Below the pieces are notes generated by a model. The model was not told the origin of the DNA and did not search any database. It saw only the letters and a list, made by a program, of their open reading frames with translations. A DNA stretch of 64,000 nt from Pseudomonas sp. CFII64 (lineage in GTDB: Bacteria; Pseudomonadota; Gammaproteobacteria; Pseudomonadales; Pseudomonadaceae), in assembly GCF_000416235.1 (NCBI RefSeq), contig NZ_ATLO01000009.1, positions 1 through 64,000 of the forward strand. Reading direction: 5' to 3'. The translations under genes were made by a program, and so were the position numbers. Positions within the stretch are counted from its first letter, which is position 1. Each line of letters begins with the position of its first letter. Shown here piece by piece: positions 50,010-58,614 of this stretch.

Positions 50010-51352
50010 TGGTATTGCAATATAAGCCGTATACTGAATATATAGATTCAGGGATTGATTGGTTTGGAAGTGTACCGAAGAGTTGGACTCTGACGCGTCT
50101 TAAATTCGAAGCAACAGTAAACATGGGGCAATCGCCAAGTTCTGAAGACTGTAATCAGGATGGCATCGGCTTACCTTTCCTTCAAGGCAATGCTGAGTTT
50201 GGGCTTATAAATCCCTCTCCTAAGCAATACTGTGAAACCCCAAGAAAAATTGCCCATACAGGACAGTTGTTGTTTTCTGTTCGTGCTCCTGTGGGGGCGT
50301 TGAATGTCGCTGACCAAATATATGGGATTGGTCGTGGCTTGTGCGCTATTGAGGGCGCGAGGAATCTTCTTAATAGTTTTTTGTGGTGGCTTATTCCCAT
50401 TATCAGATCTGAACTGGATGCTGTTTCAACAGGCAGTACATTCGAGGCTGTTAGCGCAGAGCAAGTAGAAAACGTTTCCTTTTACAATCCTTCACTTTCT
50501 GAACAATTTAACATCTCCAGATTTCTTGATCACGAAATCGCTAAAATCGATACCCTGATTGTAAAACAACAACAGCTCATCCTACTGCTGAAAGAAAAAC
50601 GTCAGGCTGTGATTAACCATGCCGTCACCAAAGGCTCGAACCCCAATGCCGAGATGCGCGATTCGGGAGTTGATTGGTTGGGAAAAATACCGGTGGATTG
50701 GGATGTTGTTTCTTTGAAACACTTAGTATCAGCCCCTATAATTGATGGCCCCCATACATCTCCAACCCGTCAAGAAGATGGAATACCATTTATTTCTGCC
50801 GAGGCAATATCAGCTGGATTTATAAATTTCGAAAAAAAATGGGGATACATATCAAAAGAAGACCATCAGTTGTACTCCAAGCGATACGCCCCCCAAAGGG
50901 GCGATATTTTAATGGTAAAGCTAGGAGCAACTACAGGCACAGTGGCAATGGTAGAGACAGATGAGGCGTTTAACATCTGGGTTCCTTTGGCCACAATTAG
51001 AACCAGAGCGGACATACCATCAAAGTTTATTTTCTATTTACTTCAGTCATCTAGCGTTCGCGATGCAATACAACTCTCTTGGACATTTGGAACTCAGCAA
51101 ACGTTAGGCTTGGGAACCATTGCCAATCTACGCACTCCATTACCTCCTCGTGAAGAATGCGAAAAAATAATTAAATTAATTGAGAAAAAAAACCCTATAT
51201 TTGATCAGCTAATAAATAAAAGCGAGCACTCTCTTTTACTTCTGAAAGAACGTCGTGCAGCCCTGATCTCCGCCGCCGTCACCGGCAAAATTGATGTTAG
51301 AAACTGGGTTGCACCAGAGGAAACACAATCCAACAAGGAAGTAGCTGCATGA
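50009..51352 (+). CDS. hsdS: Type I restriction-modification system, specificity subunit HsdS
   Basis: HsdS reads the bipartite target site for both modification and cleavage. The product is 447 aa with two target-recognition domains, each opened by a similar segment (DSGIDWFGSVPKSWTLTRLK and DSGVDWLGKIPVDWDVVSLK) and each closed by a coiled-coil repeat (LILLLKEKRQAVINHAVTKG and LLLLKERRAALISAAVTGK). The recognition domains are much more AT-rich than the spacers, a sign of domain swapping. It overlaps hsdM by one base and hsdR by four. Confidence 0.95.
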   Translation: MVLQYKPYTEYIDSGIDWFGSVPKSWTLTRLKFEATVNMGQSPSSEDCNQDGIGLPFLQGNAEFGLINPSPKQYCETPRKIAHTGQLLFSVRAPVGALNVADQIYGIGRGLCAIEGARNLLNSFLWWLIPIIRSELDAVSTGSTFEAVSAEQVENVSFYNPSLSEQFNISRFLDHEIAKIDTLIVKQQQLILLLKEKRQAVINHAVTKGSNPNAEMRDSGVDWLGKIPVDWDVVSLKHLVSAPIIDGPHTSPTRQEDGIPFISAEAISAGFINFEKKWGYISKEDHQLYSKRYAPQRGDILMVKLGATTGTVAMVETDEAFNIWVPLATIRTRADIPSKFIFYLLQSSSVRDAIQLSWTFGTQQTLGLGTIANLRTPLPPREECEKIIKLIEKKNPIFDQLINKSEHSLLLLKERRAALISAAVTGKIDVRNWVAPEETQSNKEVAA

Positions 51353-54300
51353 GTACACTGGTTGGGAAGGCCAACGAATTGACGTTTCAGAACGACATGC
51401 TCAAGCACCTAGTCGCCAGTGGCTGGCTGTTAGGACAGGCTGAACACTACAACCGAGAGTTGGCCTTGTACCCTGAAGATTTGCTGGCGTTCGTGCAAGA
51501 CACCCAGCCTGAGCAATGGCAGAAGTTCTGCGCGCTGTACCCAAGCCACCCCGAGAAGCACTTTCTCGAGCGGGTCGCCAGCCAATTGAATAAAACCGAC
51601 GTCAACGCCGCCAGCAAAGACATGCGCACGTTCGGCACGCTGGGCGTGTTGCGCCATGAACTGCGTCACCGCGGCACCCGCTTCAGCCTGTGCCAGTTCA
51701 AACCAGAACACGGGCTAAACCCCGATACATTGGCACGTTATGCCAAGAACCGCTGCCGCGTCGTGCCTGAGCTTGTGTATTCACCCTGGGCCACTCAGGA
51801 GCACTTTCAACAAACGGGCAGCAAATCCCAAGCCTGGCGTATTGATCTGGTGTTGTTCGTCAATGGCTTACCGGTGGCCACGCTGGAGCTGAAATCAGAA
51901 TTCAAGCAGGCTGTGCAAAAAGCAATTAAGCAGTATAAAACCACGCGTTTTGCCACCGACCCGGTGACCAAGAAGCCCGAGCCACTGCTGACCTTCAAGC
52001 GTGGTGCACTGGTGCATTTTGCCGTGAGCCAGTACGAGGTCTATATGGCCACGCGGCTGGAAGGCGCGGAGACCTTCTTCCTGCCATTCAACAAGGGCAC
52101 CTCGGTCGGCGGGGCCGGTAACGATGTGCCAGCAGACATCAACCAGTACGCCACCGATTATCTTTGGAACGAGGTGCTGCTGCCCGGCAATCTGCTGTCG
52201 ATTCTCGGGCACTTTGTGCATCTGCAAATTGAAGAGAAAGAAGATTGGGAAGGTCGTAAATACAAAAAAGAAAGCCTGATTTTTCCGCGTTACCATCAGT
52301 GGGATGTGGTGAATAAACTGGTCACGGCGGCCCGCACCGAAGGCCCCGGCCATAAATACCTAATCCAGCACAGCGCCGGTTCCGGCAAGTCCAACTCGAT
52401 TGCCTGGATCGCGCATCAGCTGTCGGCACTTTACGACGCGCAGGGCTACAAGCAATTCAACTCAGTGATTGTGGTGACGGATCGCACCGTGCTGGATGAT
52501 CAGCTGCAAGACACCATCAACCAGTTTGAACACGTCGACGGCGCGGTTGGCCGCATCAATAATCAGGAAGGCGACGGCTCGAAATCAGAGAAGCTGGCGG
52601 CGGCGCTGGAGAACTCTCAGCCAATTATTATTGTCACTATTCAGACCTTCCCTTACGTGCTGCGTGCCATCGAGAATAGCGTGAGCCTAAAAGAACGCAG
52701 CTACGCGATCATTGCCGACGAAGCCCACTCCTCGCAAACCGGCTCTACAGCGCGGCAGCTGAAAGAAGTGCTGATGATTGAGGCGAAGGCTGATGGTGAG
52801 GACGAACTTAGCACCGAGGACATTCTCGATGCCGCCGTGGCTTCACGCCGCGTGTCGAAAAACCTCAGTTACTTTGCCTTCACCGCTACGCCGAAAACCA
52901 AGACGCTGGAGCTGTTTGGCCGTTTGCCTAAGCCCACGGAGCAGCCCTCTAAAACTAATAAGCCCGCGGCCTACCACGTATACAGCATGCGTCAGGCTAT
53001 TGAAGAGGGCTTTATTCTCGATGTGCTGAAGAATTACACCAACTACAAAGTGGCTTACAACCTAGCGCAAAAAATCGACAAGGCTGATCAGGAAGTCGAA
53101 AGCAAGAAGGCCAAGGTCAAGCTCAACCAGTGGGTGCGCCTGCACGAATACAACATCGCGCAAAAGGTGCAGGTGATTCTTGAGCACTTTCGCAACAACG
53201 TGATGGGCCTGTTGGGCGGCCAAGCCAAAGCCATGGTGGTCACCAGCTCGCGCAAAGAGGCCGTGCGCTACAAGCTGTGTTTCGACAAATACATCGTCGA
53301 TAAGGGCTACCAAAAAATCCATGCAATGGTGGCATTCTCTGGTGAGGTGGAATTCACCAACAAAGATCCAAACGCGGTCGCGCTACTCGGTAACAAATAC
53401 ACCGAGAGCAATATGAACCCCAACCTCAAAGGCCGCGACATGCGCAAAGCCTTTGATAGCGATGATTATCAGGTGATGATTGTTGCCAACAAATTTCAGA
53501 CCGGCTTTGACCAACCCAAGCTCTGCGCCATGTACGTGGACAAAAAACTCGGCGGCGTCGAATGCGTGCAAACCCTGTCGCGCTTGAACCGTACGTATCC
53601 CGGCAAGGCAGACGTTGGCACGTTCATCCTGGACTTCTTCAACGAGCCGCAAGACATTCTCGACTCGTTCCAGCCGTACTTTCAGACGGCAGAGTTGGCA
53701 GATGTTTCCGATCCAGACCTGATCTTCGATTTGTTTGAGAAGCTCAACGCGGCGGGCATTTACAAGTCCAGCGAGGTTGACCAGTTCTCCGTGGCCTTTT
53801 TTATCAAAAACAAAAGCAATGCGGCGATTGCCAACATTTGCAAGCCTGCGGTCGAGCGCTGGACGAAACGCTACAAGTTGGCCGTTGACGCCTATGCACA
53901 CTCGAAAGACATATTTGAGCGAATCAAAAAGACTCAGGATGCAGTGTTGATCGCCAATGCTGAAAATGACCTGAAGGAATGCAAGCAAGCCAAGGACGCT
54001 CTGGACGTCTTCAAAAAGGATTTGGGCACCTTTGTGCGCTTCTATGAGTTCATGTCGCAAATCGTCGATTACGATGATAAGCAGCTGGAAAAGCTCAGTC
54101 TGTACGCACGCAATTTAAGCCCAATGCTGCGTGAAGCCGCTGTGGATGAGGATGATATTGACCTCACTGGTGTCGTGCTCAGCCATTACCGCGTTTCGAA
54201 AATACGCCAGCAAGACCTGAAGCTGAAAGAAGACTCGCCCGACTATAAGCTCGTGCCAGGTGAGGGACTCGGATCAGCGGCAGCGAAAGACAAAAAAGAA

Positions 54301-54612
54301 GAACTGCTTTCGCAGATATTGGAACGACTCAACGAGCTGTTTGTGACGGACCAATTGACTGAAAAAGACATGGTCAATTACGCCTACACCATCCGTGACA
54401 AGGTCAGTGAAAACCAATTGGTTATGCAACAACTGGCAAACAATAGTCCCGAACAAGCATTGCTTGGCAACTTCGCCAATGCAGTTGATGACGCGATTAT
54501 GGACAGTGGCGATGCCCACCAGAACCAGATGATGCAGCTGCTATCCGATCCCGCTAAGGCCAGTAAATTTGCCAGAGTGGTTTTCGATTTACTTAAGCTG
54601 GCAGATCAATGA
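51349..54612 (+). CDS. hsdR: Type I restriction-modification system, endonuclease subunit HsdR
   Basis: HsdR translocates DNA and cuts it when unmodified sites are met. The product is 1087 aa. The PD-(D/E)xK nuclease is at about residues 164-182 (DLVLFVNGLPVATLELKSE). The superfamily 2 motor has Walker A HSAGSGKSNS at about 341, DEAH in IIADEAHSSQTG at about 456, TAT box FAFTATPKTK and the late helicase motifs FQTGFDQPKLC and QTLSRLNRTYPGK. A helical C-terminal region contacts the methylase core. All key residues look intact, so restriction should be active. It overlaps hsdS by 4 bases (ATGA). Confidence 0.96.
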   Translation: MSTLVGKANELTFQNDMLKHLVASGWLLGQAEHYNRELALYPEDLLAFVQDTQPEQWQKFCALYPSHPEKHFLERVASQLNKTDVNAASKDMRTFGTLGVLRHELRHRGTRFSLCQFKPEHGLNPDTLARYAKNRCRVVPELVYSPWATQEHFQQTGSKSQAWRIDLVLFVNGLPVATLELKSEFKQAVQKAIKQYKTTRFATDPVTKKPEPLLTFKRGALVHFAVSQYEVYMATRLEGAETFFLPFNKGTSVGGAGNDVPADINQYATDYLWNEVLLPGNLLSILGHFVHLQIEEKEDWEGRKYKKESLIFPRYHQWDVVNKLVTAARTEGPGHKYLIQHSAGSGKSNSIAWIAHQLSALYDAQGYKQFNSVIVVTDRTVLDDQLQDTINQFEHVDGAVGRINNQEGDGSKSEKLAAALENSQPIIIVTIQTFPYVLRAIENSVSLKERSYAIIADEAHSSQTGSTARQLKEVLMIEAKADGEDELSTEDILDAAVASRRVSKNLSYFAFTATPKTKTLELFGRLPKPTEQPSKTNKPAAYHVYSMRQAIEEGFILDVLKNYTNYKVAYNLAQKIDKADQEVESKKAKVKLNQWVRLHEYNIAQKVQVILEHFRNNVMGLLGGQAKAMVVTSSRKEAVRYKLCFDKYIVDKGYQKIHAMVAFSGEVEFTNKDPNAVALLGNKYTESNMNPNLKGRDMRKAFDSDDYQVMIVANKFQTGFDQPKLCAMYVDKKLGGVECVQTLSRLNRTYPGKADVGTFILDFFNEPQDILDSFQPYFQTAELADVSDPDLIFDLFEKLNAAGIYKSSEVDQFSVAFFIKNKSNAAIANICKPAVERWTKRYKLAVDAYAHSKDIFERIKKTQDAVLIANAENDLKECKQAKDALDVFKKDLGTFVRFYEFMSQIVDYDDKQLEKLSLYARNLSPMLREAAVDEDDIDLTGVVLSHYRVSKIRQQDLKLKEDSPDYKLVPGEGLGSAAAKDKKEELLSQILERLNELFVTDQLTEKDMVNYAYTIRDKVSENQLVMQQLANNSPEQALLGNFANAVDDAIMDSGDAHQNQMMQLLSDPAKASKFARVVFDLLKLADQ

Positions 54613-54820
54613 TCAAACGTCCCACTACTCCACCAAAGACTACAAAAAAGTGGCGCAACACTTTGACATGAAAACTTACTACATCGGCCGTAGAATTTAT
54701 TGTCTATCCTACTTTTCTAGACGCAAATTGAGCAACCGACAAACTATAAGCACAGCAAAAATACTAATTTGAGCAAAGCCCGACAGGGCTGAACTCTAAT
54801 ATTTTATTAGGAATCAACCT

Positions 54821-56827
54821 ATGCCAGACGAAGAGCATTTTTCTGAATTACTATCAAAGACCATAAAATCTTTACAGCGCGGGATAGACGTATTACGCGG
54901 AACCGTGTTTTCCGATAGATTTACAAGCATTCTACTTCCAATACTTTTATTCAAAAGGATTTCCGATGTATTTTCCGAGAAGTCCTCGCCCCACATTTTG
55001 GAAACAATCATAAGATCAAATTCTTTCCGCATTCCAAAAGGGTGTTCCTGGCACGATTTAATTAGTGAAAGCTTCGACCTAAATCGAACTTTAGAAAAAA
55101 TCTTCGCCTCGATTGAAAGTGAAAATCCTGAACTACAGGGTATATTAATCAACGAATACAGCCACCATTCAATCGATGACAGAAATTTTCGGGAGGTACT
55201 TAATGCTTTCGACTGCATTCCACTTGGAATGACTCAAGCATCCAACGAGCAGATGGGGGAAATATTTACAAGAGCACTAGAATTTCTTGCACGAAGTAAC
55301 GGCAAGAGAGGCGGTGAATATGTAACCCCTACATCAGTCGCAACACTGATAGCAAAGCTAGCGACACAAGATAAAAATGAAGTCATTAATGTTTACGACC
55401 CTGCATGCGGTTCGGCAGGTTTGCTTTTAGCAGTCGCAAATCAAAAGCTTGTTCTCCACGAATTGGCCGGACAAGACATAAATACAACCACTCTTATCCT
55501 AGCGCGCATGAACATGATAATGCACGGCAAGGACCTTAGCCGCGTTAATCTTCAGCTCGGCAACACACTGGAAGATCCTAAGCATATAAACAAACGCTTT
55601 GACGTAGTAGTTTCCGTCCCTCCATTTGGTGCAAGCTGGAATCCAGACCACTCATACAGCAGCAGAAATCTAATTAGCACTTATGGTCCCGAGCCAACTC
55701 GCTCGAAGGCTGACCTTGGGTTTGTTCAGCATATGCTGCACCAGCTGGACAACGAAGGCGTAATGGTCGTCGCTCTGCCTCATGGTGTGCTATTCCGCGG
55801 AAACATTGAACAACGCATCCGAAAACATCTAATCCAAGAACTGAATTGCCTTGATGCGATCATAGGCATTCCACCAAACCTATTCTATGGCACTGCCATT
55901 CCCGCTTGCATTCTAGTCTTCAAGAAGCAACGCAAGCACCTCGACAACATATTATTTATCGATGCTAGCGATGAGTACGGAAAAGAGCGCTGGCATAACT
56001 ATCTTCGCGAACAAGACCTAGACAAAATCTTAGCCGCCGTTTCTGAGCGCAAGAGCGTCGAACTGTATTCTGAAGTAGTTTCAATTGAAAAAATTCGCAA
56101 AAATAACTTCAATCTTAATTTACAACTATATATTGACGAATATCGAAAAGAAACCATTCACAGCTTTGTTGAATTCCACAATTTAATTGAGAAACACCAA
56201 GGCAAAAATATAGTATTCCGTGGCGTAAAAGACTCTAGATTTGAAATAACCCCTTCCATAGGCCGCTTACCAATAGACAGTACAAAAATCGAAGAGTCCG
56301 AGGAAGCCATATTCAAACAATTCAAGGAGCAGGCCCTACCTCATTTAAATTTTACACCGCGAAATGACTGGGAATGGTTAGCACTAGCCCAACATCATGG
56401 TTTGCCAACGCGACTCCTAGACTGGACAACCAACCCACTAATTGCCCTATACTTTTCAGTTGAAGAAGACTGCAAGTCTGACTCAGCGGTATACATTTAT
56501 GTAGATAATCAGCCACCAGTTGATTTAGCGCTGAGCGAGTATCAGAACCCGTTGCTTTTTCCGAGCGACCAACCGGTCCTTCGCTATACACCTGCCCACT
56601 TGACACCTAGAATAATTGCACAAAGCGGACTATTTACTGTCCATCAAAACGTCACACAAGGCTTTACATCCGAACAAATTCATAAAATCGTTATTCCGAA
56701 TGCAATAAGAAAAAAGCTAAAACAACAACTCTATCGTTACGGGATTCATCGGGCGACCATTTACCCAGGGCTGGATGGAACTAGTGCTCACATAAAGTGG
56801 CTCAACTGTCAGAACGATGAACAGTAG
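54821..56827 (+). CDS. HsdM-like (degenerate N6-methylase) - FRG domain fusion protein
   Basis: The product is 668 aa. Residues 1-about 440 resemble HsdM: helical N-terminus (RGIDVLRGTVFSDRFTSILL), GGEYVTPTSVATLIAKLA, SAM loop DPACGSAGLL at 193-202 and FDVVVSVPPFGASW. The catalytic N of NPPF is V266, and the usual G-S-G-G of the SAM loop is G-S-A-G. Residues about 455-640 are an FRG domain (VFRGVKDSRFEITPSIGRLP at 465; AQHHGLPTRLLDWTTNPLIA at about 522), a module frequent in defence loci with unproven activity. No HsdS or HsdR partner is adjacent. Own SD (agga); AT-rich. The role as a defence sensor-effector is inference. Confidence 0.85.
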   Translation: MPDEEHFSELLSKTIKSLQRGIDVLRGTVFSDRFTSILLPILLFKRISDVFSEKSSPHILETIIRSNSFRIPKGCSWHDLISESFDLNRTLEKIFASIESENPELQGILINEYSHHSIDDRNFREVLNAFDCIPLGMTQASNEQMGEIFTRALEFLARSNGKRGGEYVTPTSVATLIAKLATQDKNEVINVYDPACGSAGLLLAVANQKLVLHELAGQDINTTTLILARMNMIMHGKDLSRVNLQLGNTLEDPKHINKRFDVVVSVPPFGASWNPDHSYSSRNLISTYGPEPTRSKADLGFVQHMLHQLDNEGVMVVALPHGVLFRGNIEQRIRKHLIQELNCLDAIIGIPPNLFYGTAIPACILVFKKQRKHLDNILFIDASDEYGKERWHNYLREQDLDKILAAVSERKSVELYSEVVSIEKIRKNNFNLNLQLYIDEYRKETIHSFVEFHNLIEKHQGKNIVFRGVKDSRFEITPSIGRLPIDSTKIEESEEAIFKQFKEQALPHLNFTPRNDWEWLALAQHHGLPTRLLDWTTNPLIALYFSVEEDCKSDSAVYIYVDNQPPVDLALSEYQNPLLFPSDQPVLRYTPAHLTPRIIAQSGLFTVHQNVTQGFTSEQIHKIVIPNAIRKKLKQQLYRYGIHRATIYPGLDGTSAHIKWLNCQNDEQ

Positions 56828-57275
56828 GAAGTTTAGTGAAGTTTGCTGATGGAGCATGAGGTTACAGCTATTACGACTGCTGACAATTCCGCCATTAGAC
56901 CGTGTTTCAACAGCGAGTGAGGGTCGAAGCTGAGGGTAACCTGGCCTGCAGGCTACTGACCAAATTGGCCGCGACCCCGTCGTTGAACCAGCTAAGCTGA
57001 CCTTGGATTCGGGTCATGAGAAATCAACTACAAAATGCCTATCTAGCATCTGACCTCCCTACTGTAATAGAGAACTTGCGAAATAAATTCAAGGGAAAAG
57101 TTTTTCCGCCGGCCAATCAGTGCAAACTGAGGGAAACCAACGAGCAAAAAGCTCCAAAAAAGCCAGTTTTTGCTGGAAAAAATTGCAAAAAGTGGGGGAA
57201 CAAGTGGGGGAACCGAGAACTTATTAAAAATACTAACTTGTTTATTTTCATATACCTACGTAGATAAAAAGCCAA
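56828..57275. other. Right end of the island, no gene recognised
   Basis: After the FRG gene come about 450 bases of mixed composition. A short frame at 57016-57267 covers the arm-type repeats and has no family features, so I do not call it. The stretch holds the right arm sites and leads into attR. Confidence 0.5.
57190..57213 (+). promoter_or_regulatory. Right tandem 12-bp arm-type sites (aagtgggggaac x2)
   Basis: This is identical to the 24-base block at 44245-44268 and in the same orientation, 62 bases inside attR. Together the four copies are placed as expected for integrase arm sites flanking the crossover cores. Confidence 0.7.
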
Positions 57276-57292
57276 CCACAAGCCGGCTTTTT
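57266..57292 (+). terminator. Terminator-like hairpin at the right island end
   Basis: aaaaagcc and ggcttttt form an 8-bp stem around an 11-base loop; the 3' arm is inside attR. The left arm differs from that at 44103, as expected if the terminator was split and re-formed by integration. Confidence 0.6.
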
Positions 57293-57299
57293 AATGCCT
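57276..57299 (+). mobile_element. attR: right 24-bp direct repeat of the island
   Basis: This is the exact copy of 44110-44133. Beyond it (57300-57501) no gene is seen before the MXKDX protein. Confidence 0.85.
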
Positions 57300-57501
57300 G
57301 GAGGAAAGTGGGGATATAACCTGCCCATCACAAACTTGACACAGATAGCCGACCGGTTATTTGCGGTGAGAGCTCAAGAGGGGCATGTATCCAATACCGA
57401 TGCCTGACTTCACGTCAGAGCCAAGCTGGGGTGCGCCTGAGTATTGCCTGGCTTGCTTGATCAGTTCAGGCGCGATCCCGCATGGACGGCGATGACAGCA
57501 A

Positions 57502-57771
57502 TTACTGCGACATTTCACCTTTTTTCATTGCATCTTTAGACGTCGCATCTTTCTTCATCGCATCTTTGGACATGTTGTCTTTAGACATACTGTCTTTGGA
57601 CATCGAATCGTTCTTCTTCATCGAGTCTTTCTTCATCGCGTCCTTGGACATGCCGTCTTTGGACATCGAGTCTTTGCTCATGCTGTCGTTGCTCATAGTG
57701 TCAGCAGCAAAAACGCTGGCGGCACCAACGGCCAGGCACAGGGACAGAACAACGGTGGTCAACTTTTTCAT
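57502..57771 (-). CDS. Pentapeptide MXKDX repeat protein, exported
   Basis: The product is 89 aa. A Sec signal peptide (residues 1-22, ending SVFA) is followed by about twelve tandem five-residue units of the form M-S/K-K-D-S/A/G, such as MSKDSMSKDGMSKDAMKKDS. The family is known by this repeat and has no assigned function; methionine-rich exported repeats may bind metal or scavenge oxidants, which would suit the neighbouring molybdopterin oxidoreductase pair. SD aaggag precedes the ATG. Confidence 0.9.
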   Translation of the reverse strand: MKKLTTVVLSLCLAVGAASVFAADTMSNDSMSKDSMSKDGMSKDAMKKDSMKKNDSMSKDSMSKDNMSKDAMKKDATSKDAMKKGEMSQ

Positions 57772-57828
57772 GGTGATACTCCTTGGAGCGTGGGTGGGTG
57801 ATGGACGTGTGAAATGACCCGGCGCTCG

Positions 57829-58614
57829 TCAGCTGCCACCGAACCAGTTGTAGCCCTGGTCTTCCCAGTAGCCGCCGCTGTAGGTGTTGCTGACGAAAAT
57901 CGCCTGGATGTGTTTCGGATTTTTGTAGCCGAGTTTGGTGGGCATGCGCAGCTTCATCGGGAAACCGTATTCGCGCGGCAGCACCGCGCCGTCATAGGTC
58001 AGCGCCAGCAGAGTCTGCGAGTGCAATGCGGTGGCCATGTCGATGCTGGTGTAGTAATCGTCGGCGCATTTAAAACCGACATATTTGGCATCGGTGTCGG
58101 CTCCGATTCGCCTCAGAAAGTCGCTGAAGCGCACGCCACCCCAACGCCCGATCGCACTCCAGCCTTCGACGCAAATGTGACGGGTGATCTGTTCGGTCTG
58201 GGCCATGGCTCGCAGTTCTTCGAGGCGCCAGGTGCGCTTGTCGGCGACCAGCCCGGTGACTTCCAGGCGAAAGCTTTCCTCTTCAACCGTCGGCGCGTCG
58301 TCGATGCCGTAAAAAGCATTGAACGGAAATGGCCGGGTAATCATCGATTCGGGATAAGTCGGTGCCATCGCGCCGGGATTGAACAACCAGCCTTGCACCC
58401 GGTCATTCAAACGCGACATGGACGACAACGCGGCGTCGACACTTTGGTTGTCGGTGATATCACAACCGGACAACATCGCCACACTGCCAAGGGTCAGACC
58501 ACGCAGCAAAAACGAGCGGCGCGAGCGGTCTTCGATCTGCGGGGCAAGGATCTTGCGAGCGTCGATCAGGATCGACGTCTCGTCCAGCCCAGGTATCTGG
58601 CTACGCTTTTTCAT
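57829..58614 (-). CDS. Molybdopterin-dependent oxidoreductase, sulfite-oxidase fold, Tat lipoprotein
   Basis: The product is 261 aa. A twin-arginine signal (SRRSFLLRGLTLGS) at about residues 31-44 runs into a lipobox-like LSGC, so the protein is probably Tat-exported and lipid-anchored. The oxidoreductase molybdopterin-binding domain spans about 85-240 with the Mo-ligand cysteine in ITRHICVEGWSAIGRWGGV. It resembles the catalytic subunit of MsrP/YedY-like enzymes but is not clearly MsrP. Its ATG overlaps the cytochrome b gene by 4 bases, which supplies the electron partner. Confidence 0.85.
   Translation of the reverse strand: MKKRSQIPGLDETSILIDARKILAPQIEDRSRRSFLLRGLTLGSVAMLSGCDITDNQSVDAALSSMSRLNDRVQGWLFNPGAMAPTYPESMITRPFPFNAFYGIDDAPTVEEESFRLEVTGLVADKRTWRLEELRAMAQTEQITRHICVEGWSAIGRWGGVRFSDFLRRIGADTDAKYVGFKCADDYYTSIDMATALHSQTLLALTYDGAVLPREYGFPMKLRMPTKLGYKNPKHIQAIFVSNTYSGGYWEDQGYNWFGGS

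Larger units (their letters stand above)
44110..57299. mobile_element. Integrated genomic island carrying type I restriction and an HsdM-FRG gene
   Basis: The 13.2-kb element is bounded by 24-bp direct repeats and has a P4-like tyrosine integrase at the left end reading inward. It carries a hypothetical gene, a truncated second integrase, a structured non-coding stretch, hsdMSR and an HsdM-FRG fusion. Local base composition is lower in GC than the flanks, most so in hsdS and the FRG gene. There are no transfer, replication or phage structural genes, so it is an integrative island that needs help to move, if it moves. Confidence 0.85.

Noticed and set aside
54569..54772. 67-codon frame between hsdR and the HsdM-FRG gene
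   Set aside because: It starts inside hsdR in another frame, has no SD and no motif; treated as intergenic.
57016..57267. 83-codon plus-strand frame at the right island end
   Set aside because: It runs through the arm-type repeats and into the att hairpin, giving WGNKWGN and similar by-products; no family features.
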